The position numbers and the translations under genes are program-made. From Jejuia sp040720935 (lineage in GTDB: Bacteria; Bacteroidota; Bacteroidia; Flavobacteriales; Flavobacteriaceae), in contig NZ_JBFDAE010000002.1 in assembly GCF_040720935.1 (NCBI RefSeq), positions 62,001-126,000 of the forward strand: DNA of 64,000 nt, written 5' to 3'. Shown one piece after another: positions 59,234-64,000 of this stretch (its first letter is position 1; each line of letters begins with the position of its first letter). The notes beneath the pieces were generated by a model, which saw only the letters and a list, made by a program, of their open reading frames with translations, was not told where the DNA came from and made no database searches.

Positions 59234-59989
59234 CTAGTCCGCTTTTAATTTTGAAAGGATGACGCTTACCTTTTTGGTTTCAAATTTTTGCGTCAACTTA
59301 AGTACAAATCGAATTATCCGCGATTTTGGCCCCTTGATGCGCTCACTAATTTTTAGGACAAGATGGTCTATACTATTTATGGCTCCTTCGCTTTGACCTT
59401 TGCCTAATGACCAAAGTAGGTTTGCTCCATTCCAAGATTGCTCACGAGCTTTTCGCATGCTAAAGTCAATAATTTTTTCATCCTTGTTCTCGCCCAATAC
59501 ATCTAGAATAAACATTAAGGGCGACACCCGACTGAGGCGATCTTGCATCTCGTTAGTAATCTGAAATAGAATGTCATTCACTTTATTGAAATCAGCTTCA
59601 ATATCAAGAATTTCCTTACCAGACATAGTTGCTGCTGTGGCAACACAAAGGTCAAGGTTGATATGAGCGTTCATCCCTAACAAAATATGTTGCAGAATGG
59701 TCAAGGACTCATCCGTGTGATCAAAGGCATAGGTCCAAGAAGAACTTACATGCTCATTATTTTTGTAGGCTTTGAAGGCATCTAGGTACAAATTGGCAAA
59801 TGCAACATCTAGGATTTCTAAGCGTTGGTTATTCTCAAAATTACCCAGAGCAATCTCGGAAGCAATCTCAGCAGTAGTCCGTCTATAGATATAGGCAAAC
59901 AAACCCAGCCTGCTGTTGGTTGCGATGCTTTCATTAATAATAACATCAAGCTGTTCTAGAACTTCCTTTATGGTGGTAGCGCGTTGCAT
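59234..59989 (-). CDS. DUF5995 family protein
   Basis: 251 residues, helical. The conserved elements that I associate with DUF5995 are visible: an initial helix VLEQLDVIINESI with RLGLFAYIYRRTTAEI, then FANLYLDAFKAY, then LQHILLGMNAHINLDLCVATA near residue 105 (Gln-His...Asn-His-x-Asn-x-Asp, a likely metal or ligand site). There is no signal peptide. The role is unknown. It lies downstream of the photolyase gene, with a perfect AT-rich inverted repeat in the space between. Confidence 0.75.
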   Translation of the reverse strand: MQRATTIKEVLEQLDVIINESIATNSRLGLFAYIYRRTTAEIASEIALGNFENNQRLEILDVAFANLYLDAFKAYKNNEHVSSSWTYAFDHTDESLTILQHILLGMNAHINLDLCVATAATMSGKEILDIEADFNKVNDILFQITNEMQDRLSRVSPLMFILDVLGENKDEKIIDFSMRKAREQSWNGANLLWSLGKGQSEGAINSIDHLVLKISERIKGPKSRIIRFVLKLTQKFETKKVSVILSKLKAD

Positions 59990-60014
59990 GTTTTAAATGT
60001 ATTTTAATGAATCT

Positions 60015-60046
60015 CTGATAAAAAATATTAAAATATTTTTTATCAG
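60015..60046. repeat. Perfect 32-nt AT-rich inverted repeat
   Basis: CTGATAAAAAATATT, two A, then AATATTTTTTATCAG: fifteen-base arms. It lies between photolyase (3' end) and the DUF5995 ATG at 59989. It may be the photolyase terminator or a regulator site for DUF5995. Confidence 0.7.
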
Positions 60047-60100
60047 GAGCTAAACGAAGTTATCGTTTTTTTTAGACAAAGTAAAGAGAAGACATCTAAA

Positions 60101-61405
60101 CTAATTCAAAGCTGCCTTATAAGTTTCCAAACAACGTTCTCTAGCAAATTTATGCTCCACAATAGGCTGCGGATAGGTCAATTCTTGAAAATCTGACACC
60201 CATTTTTTAATGTAATTCAAATCCTTATCAAATTTTTGTATTTGAGTCGTAGGATTAAAAATTCTAAAATAAGGTGCAGCATCAACACCACAACCGGCAA
60301 CCCATTGCCAGTTGCCAACATTACTTGCCATATCGTAATCATGTAGTTTTTCAGCAAAATAAGCTTCGCCCCAACGCCAATCAATCAACAAATGTTTGCA
60401 TAAAAAACTTCCCACTAACATACGCACTCGGTTGTGCATAAAACCGGTTTCGTTCAGTTGGCGCATTCCCGCATCAACTAATGGATACCCCGTTTTTCCT
60501 TCGCACCACGCTTTAAATTCATCTTCATTATTGCGCCATTCAATTCTGTCGTATTTCGGTTTAAAACTCTCGTCTTTAGTATGTGGAAAATGCCAAAGGA
60601 TTTGCATAAAAAATTCACGCCAAATCAGTTCTTGCCAAAATATTTCATTCTTTTCAGCAATCGCCTTTTCAACCATTTTACGAACACTTACAGTTCCAAA
60701 ACGTAAATGAGGTCCTAATCTCGAGGTGCTGTCTTTTGCAGGGAAATTACGAGTGGCTTCATACTCTTGAATAAGCACAGGTGTTACCGTATATGGCTCT
60801 ATGTGTTGAGCAGATGTTTTAAAACCAATATCAGACAAACTCAAACTTGGTAAATCAATAGTAGGAATTAAATGTTTTAATACTGTTTCAGATGGAGAAG
60901 ATTTCAAATCAAGAGTTCTAAAAGTAGCCTTCCAAAGTTTCATATATGGCGTATATACCATATACGGGTTGCCATCGTTTTTAACTATTTCATCTTTTTC
61001 AAAAATCACTTGATCTTTAAACGTTTTGAATTCTATAGTGTTTTCAGATAAAAAAGAATGTATCGCTTCATCGCGTTCTTTCGCATAAGGCTCGTAATCA
61101 TGATTGGCATAAACCGTATTAATATCATATTTATTAACCAAATCCTTGAAAATATCTATTGGTTTACCATGAAATAGGGCAATATTGCTATTATGCTGTT
61201 CTTGTAAAGTAGTGCGCATGTCTTGAAGCGTCTTATAAATAAAAGAAACACGCGCATCATCCTCAGGAAGCTTTTCTAAAATTTCAGCATCAAAAATAAA
61301 AATGGGCAGAACAGGATGATTTCCTTTTAAGGCTTCATAAAAGCCAACATTATCGTCTAATCTTAAATCGCGGCGAAACCAAAAAAAGTTAATAGATTTT
61401 TTCAT
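60101..61405 (-). CDS. phrB: Deoxyribodipyrimidine photolyase (class I cryptochrome/photolyase family)
   Basis: 434 residues; repairs cyclobutane pyrimidine dimers with light through FAD. The N-terminal antenna-binding Rossmann domain begins INFFWFRRDLRLDDN. The C-terminal FAD domain has LRFGTVSVRKM, WQELIWREFFMQILWHFP, and the signature LHDYDMASNVGNWQWVAGCGVDAAPYFRIFNP (Trp, Asn and Asp contacting FAD and electron-transfer chain). The length is slightly short of the E. coli enzyme. The ATG directly follows the stop of the chimeric SDR remnant (TAAATG), so the two share a transcript. Confidence 0.94.
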   Translation of the reverse strand: MKKSINFFWFRRDLRLDDNVGFYEALKGNHPVLPIFIFDAEILEKLPEDDARVSFIYKTLQDMRTTLQEQHNSNIALFHGKPIDIFKDLVNKYDINTVYANHDYEPYAKERDEAIHSFLSENTIEFKTFKDQVIFEKDEIVKNDGNPYMVYTPYMKLWKATFRTLDLKSSPSETVLKHLIPTIDLPSLSLSDIGFKTSAQHIEPYTVTPVLIQEYEATRNFPAKDSTSRLGPHLRFGTVSVRKMVEKAIAEKNEIFWQELIWREFFMQILWHFPHTKDESFKPKYDRIEWRNNEDEFKAWCEGKTGYPLVDAGMRQLNETGFMHNRVRMLVGSFLCKHLLIDWRWGEAYFAEKLHDYDMASNVGNWQWVAGCGVDAAPYFRIFNPTTQIQKFDKDLNYIKKWVSDFQELTYPQPIVEHKFARERCLETYKAALN

Positions 61406-61738
61406 TTAACACTTACCATATAATTCTTCCAATTGAGGCTTCACTAAAATAGGATGTACCAATTGTCTAAGCAAACCAAAAGGAACTTTAAAATCTTCAA
61501 TACTTAATCTGGGAATGGGTTTTAAATTGATACTTCCGGGACAATAAACTAGTCCGTCAGCATTTTCAATTTCTGGTAATTCATCTTGAGTTATATCGCA
61601 ATTGTGGTGGGTTAAATTGTTATGCGATATTTCGGGAATACTTCTGCTAATGTTTATGACATTACATACTGCTAATAGCTTTTCAACCAATGCTTTTCCA
61701 ATGCCCTTACTGCCACCAACAATTAGTATTGTTTTCAT
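61406..61738 (-). pseudogene. Chimeric remnant: SDR N-terminus fused to an SRPBCC C-terminus
   Basis: 110 residues. Residues 1-84 are a short-chain dehydrogenase start: MKTILIVGGSKGIGKAL (NAD loop) then DGLVYCPGSINLKPIPRLSIEDFK. From residue 85 the sequence becomes VPFGLLRQLVHPILVKPQLEELYGKC, which resembles the C-terminus of SRPBCC proteins (DYKVPFG...HPILVKP) encoded beside photolyase and SDR genes in flavobacteria. The SDR catalytic Tyr-x-x-x-Lys is missing. A deletion between the two neighbouring genes, through the shared Asp-aromatic-Lys, would explain it. Confidence 0.6.
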
Positions 61739-61760
61739 GGGTTTCAGGGCATTTTGTGTT

Positions 61761-61976
61761 TTATGGCCTGCCCTTTAGCCTTTTTTCAATTTTTTGTTTT
61801 ATAACAGTCAATCGTTTCATAAGATCCATTATTTCAGGATCCTTTTTTTCTTTATAAATGTCATTTAAACCTAATATTAAACTTTTTACTTCTCTAGAAG
61901 ATTCGATGCGCTCACTTGTAGTTTTAAAAGTGTGTCTTCGCTGCTCAAATTCTAAAGCTTTATCAATAATTTCCAT
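61761..61976 (-). CDS. Small helical protein, tandem paralogue 1
   Basis: 71 residues, highly charged and helical: MEIIDKALEFEQRRHTFKTTSERIESSREVKSLILGL, then EIMDLMKRLTVIKQKIEKRLKGRP. It is about 60% identical to the protein at 62134-62349, with the same ending RLTVIK.K.EKRLKGRP. The coiled-coil-like pattern and basic tail suggest protein or nucleic acid binding. The function is unknown. It starts upstream of the SDR remnant with a 22-base gap, so it may head that operon. Confidence 0.6.
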   Translation of the reverse strand: MEIIDKALEFEQRRHTFKTTSERIESSREVKSLILGLNDIYKEKKDPEIMDLMKRLTVIKQKIEKRLKGRP

Positions 61977-62133
61977 AATTCTTTTTTAATCTTTAATCTC
62001 ATTTAATTGGAGCAAATAGCATACCAATTAGGCAATATAATAAATTATGCTAGATTAACTATTTTTATATAGAATTATTAGGGAAAATTTAATATTTATA
62101 AATATTAAGTACCTGTTTTTGATGGTTATACTA

Positions 62134-62349
62134 TTAAGGTCTGCCTTTGAGTCTTTTTTCAACCTTTCTTTTTATGACTGTTAACCGCTTCATGATATCC
62201 ATGATGTTTTCGTCTTTTTCTTCCTTATAAACTTTATTTAAATCTAAGATCAAAGCTTTTGCCTCTCTTGATAATTTAACGCGATCGCTAGTTGATAACG
62301 ATCTCATTTTTGTTTGCTCAAATTTTAATGCTCTATCGATTAAATCCAT
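62134..62349 (-). CDS. Small helical protein, tandem paralogue 2
   Basis: 71 residues: MDLIDRALKFEQTKMRSLSTSDRVKLSREAKALILDL, then NIMDIMKRLTVIKRKVEKRLKGRP. It is the same length as paralogue 1, with conservative changes throughout, so a gene duplication kept both copies. A 157-base AT-rich gap separates the two, enough for a separate promoter. No known domain is recognised. Confidence 0.6.
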   Translation of the reverse strand: MDLIDRALKFEQTKMRSLSTSDRVKLSREAKALILDLNKVYKEEKDENIMDIMKRLTVIKRKVEKRLKGRP

Positions 62350-62717
62350 GATATTAGCTATTTAAATAATTATTGATTTTTATGTTTTGTGGTTTTAAAT
62401 CGAACATTAAATTATACAGTCAGAAAATTTTTCTATTTATATAATATGAAGTGTTTAGAACCACGATTGTCAATTCTTTTTTTAAAATATGGTAAATATA
62501 TAAAATGTTTAATCGATATTATGAAAAGTTAAACAAGATAATTTATAATGGTATAGGTAATCTTTATATTTAAAACAATCCGTAATTATTTCAAAAGATT
62601 TCAATTTTCTTTAGAAAAGACATGTTATTGACTTAGTTCTTCGATAATTTCTGGATATTGCGTTTCTATATATTCAATAGTAATGTTTTTTTCCATTTTT
62701 TCAGCAAAAGTCAAATC
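62350..62717. other. Gene-free AT-rich stretch
   Basis: No credible gene. A possible 23-codon frame (62696-62625, minus strand; MEKNITIEYIETQYPEIIEE and three more residues) follows the aquaporin stop by about 20 bases. It could be the end of a lost gene or a microprotein; the evidence is weak. Confidence 0.35.
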
Positions 62718-63374
62718 TTAACAACACTGCTCATCCTTAACCAATTTACAACTAGAAACAGCAGCAATAGCACCTAAAATTGGTGCAGAAATATACAGCC
62801 ATAAATACTGAAAATTCCCTGTAAATAGGGCAGGAGCAATGGAGCGAATAGGGTTCATTGAGGCTTTTGTCATAGGGCCCGCAAACATGGCTTCCAATAA
62901 AATGACACCACCTACGGCAATAGCTGCCATGGTGCCAATTTCTTTGCTACCTGTAGAGACATTGATGATGACCACCATTAAAAAGAACGTGAGCAAAAAT
63001 TCTAAAATAGCAGCTTTATATGGTGGGAAACCTTCCGCTGGTGTGGTTTCGCCTAAAAACTGACTTTCCGGGAATAGAAACCACAATAAAAATGCTGCAA
63101 AAATGGCTCCAATGGCTTGAGCTAAAATGTACTTGGGTACTTTGTTCCAAGCAAATTTTTTGGCAAATGCAAACCCGATGGTTACTGCGGGATTAAAATG
63201 TGCGCCTGATATTTCGCCAAAAGCGTAAATCATCGCCATGACTATAAGTCCCCAAGTGGCGGCAACACCTACGTGAGAAATACTTCCGTTTGTTATTTCG
63301 TTAATGGTCATGGCGCCACAACCGCAGAATACCATGGCAAATGTGCCTATTGTTTCGGCATAATATTGTTTCAT
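62718..63374 (-). CDS. Aquaporin / MIP family channel
   Basis: 218 residues with six membrane helices and two half-helices. The first NPA box is intact (GAHFNPAVTIG near residue 60). The second reads SMNPIRSIAP near 172, with Ile in place of Ala, while the selectivity-filter Arg is kept. The C-terminus ends SSCKLVKDEQCC with a Cys pair. It passes water or small neutral solutes through the inner membrane. The altered NPA box and the Cys tail could suit a metalloid (arsenite-type) channel, but no ars gene is in the window. Promoter box TATATTTG at 63398-63391. Confidence 0.88.
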   Translation of the reverse strand: MKQYYAETIGTFAMVFCGCGAMTINEITNGSISHVGVAATWGLIVMAMIYAFGEISGAHFNPAVTIGFAFAKKFAWNKVPKYILAQAIGAIFAAFLLWFLFPESQFLGETTPAEGFPPYKAAILEFLLTFFLMVVIINVSTGSKEIGTMAAIAVGGVILLEAMFAGPMTKASMNPIRSIAPALFTGNFQYLWLYISAPILGAIAAVSSCKLVKDEQCC

Positions 63375-63390
63375 TTAATTTGCTTTTCAG

Positions 63391-63398
63391 CAAATATA
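63391..63398 (-). promoter_or_regulatory. -7 promoter box (TATATTTG) for aquaporin gene
   Basis: A perfect TAnnTTTG on the minus strand, 17 bases before the ATG at 63374. Confidence 0.6.
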
Positions 63399-63490
63399 CA
63401 ACGTCTTATTTTAAGCTTTTGTTAACAATAACCGATTTAATATTGTTTAATTTTATGACGTTTTAAACTTAATTATTAATAACTACTGAC

Positions 63491-64000
63491 ATGAAAAAAT
63501 TACTTTTATTATTTATGGCTTTTGCCACGATTAATGCGGTTAATGCGCAAGTGAAAACACCAGCCCCTAGTCCATTTTCTAAAATAGAGCAAAAGGTTGG
63601 ATTAACAGATATTACTATAGAATATTCTAGACCTGGAGTAAAAGGGAGAACCATTTTTGGAGATTTGGTGCCTTACGGTAAACTATGGCGAACTGGTGCA
63701 AATGCTAGAACAAAAATTACTTTTAGTACTGATGTAACGATAGATGGACAAACTTTAAAAGCAGGTTCTTATTCTATTTTCACTATTCCTAATGCAGAAT
63801 CTTGGGAGCTTATTTTTTACAATGATGGGAAAGAATCTGGCACTCCTGATGAATTAGATCCAGAGCATGTTGCAGCTAAAACCTCTGCAAAGTCTTATCC
63901 TGTAGATTTTAATGTAGAAACATTTACTATAGATTTAAATAACATAACCAATACTGGTGCAAGACTTGAATTTATTTGGGAAAAAACTTGGGTTGGTTTT
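63491..64000 (+). CDS. DUF2911 family secreted protein (partial, 3' end outside window)
   Basis: 170 residues are visible. Signal peptide MKKLLLLFMAFATINAVNAQ. The mature part starts KTPAPSPFSKIEQKVGLTDITIEYSRPGVKGRTIFG and continues LVPYGKLWRTGANARTKITFSTDV, the recognisable core of DUF2911. The domain is a beta sandwich of unknown function, common in Bacteroidota as a periplasmic or surface protein. The frame is open to the window edge. Confidence 0.88.
   Translation, partial: MKKLLLLFMAFATINAVNAQVKTPAPSPFSKIEQKVGLTDITIEYSRPGVKGRTIFGDLVPYGKLWRTGANARTKITFSTDVTIDGQTLKAGSYSIFTIPNAESWELIFYNDGKESGTPDELDPEHVAAKTSAKSYPVDFNVETFTIDLNNITNTGARLEFIWEKTWVGF

Noticed and set aside
62625..62696. 23-codon microprotein after the aquaporin gene
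   Set aside because: No promoter box, no terminator and no recognisable motif; kept only as a note on the gene-free stretch.

Overview
This is an AT-rich chromosomal window from a member of the Bacteroidota, most likely a marine flavobacterium (Flavobacteriaceae). The evidence is gene content: type IX secretion (T9SS) sorting domains of types A and B, DUF4252/DUF4293/DUF2911/DUF3810/DUF6503 family proteins, an OmpP1/FadL porin, and Bacteroidota-type promoters (TAnnTTTG at -7) rather than -10 TATAAT boxes and Shine-Dalgarno sites. Coding is mostly housekeeping, in short operons on both strands, with a few accessory patches.

Layout. 0-6.8 kb: argE-like/miaA, an ECF sigma operon with two DUF4252 proteins, purB. 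6.8-12 kb: haem-binding protein, glycosyltransferase and a 1091-residue T9SS lectin-type surface protein. 12.1-15.2 kb: an accessory patch of orphan genes (an alpha-toroid-like protein, a cupin lipoprotein, a lipocalin-like lipoprotein, a secreted protein) bounded by related non-coding repeats. 15.2-30 kb: sirtuin, CHRD lipoprotein, trmH, a DEAD-box helicase, a Ste24-like protease, SpoU methyltransferase, a T9SS protein, pepD. 30-41.4 kb: a frameshifted membrane protein, a 13-codon ORF, yidD, cysS, folE, fadL, a Ser/Arg-rich lipoprotein, proS, tRNA-Glu, rpsT, rho. 42-48 kb: a broken REP-associated transposase (RAYT) abutting the operon gatC-gatA-[gatB-aspS], in which GatB and aspartyl-tRNA synthetase are one 1111-residue polypeptide. 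48-64 kb: an epimerase, a porin, gyrB, an IS remnant, a second and intact RAYT, an rRNA methyltransferase, a nitronate monooxygenase with divergent palindromic operators, DUF5995, photolyase, a chimeric SDR remnant, tandem small helical proteins, an aquaporin and a partial DUF2911 gene.

Most interesting systems. (1) The GatB-AspRS fusion looks like a covalent transamidosome: the enzyme that would make Asp-tRNA(Asn) is tethered to the amidotransferase that converts it to Asn-tRNA(Asn). It has the His in the RDHG motif that is associated with non-discriminating AspRS, and its linker resembles intergenic spacer DNA. (2) Both RAYT genes carry REP palindromes with the conserved GTAG foot inside their own reading frames, in frame, at the same place just after the HUH motif. 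In one, the array is five 30-bp units that encode ten-residue repeats. A REP of the other family supplies the stop codon of the gatB-aspS fusion. (3) Two near-identical 16-bp palindromes sit just upstream of the -7 boxes of two divergent promoters at 56.9-57.05 kb.

Several families of short dispersed palindromes are present, and one comparison shows a filled and an empty site of a 20-nt element. All functional calls come from reading the sequence and from recall of protein families; no database search was run.
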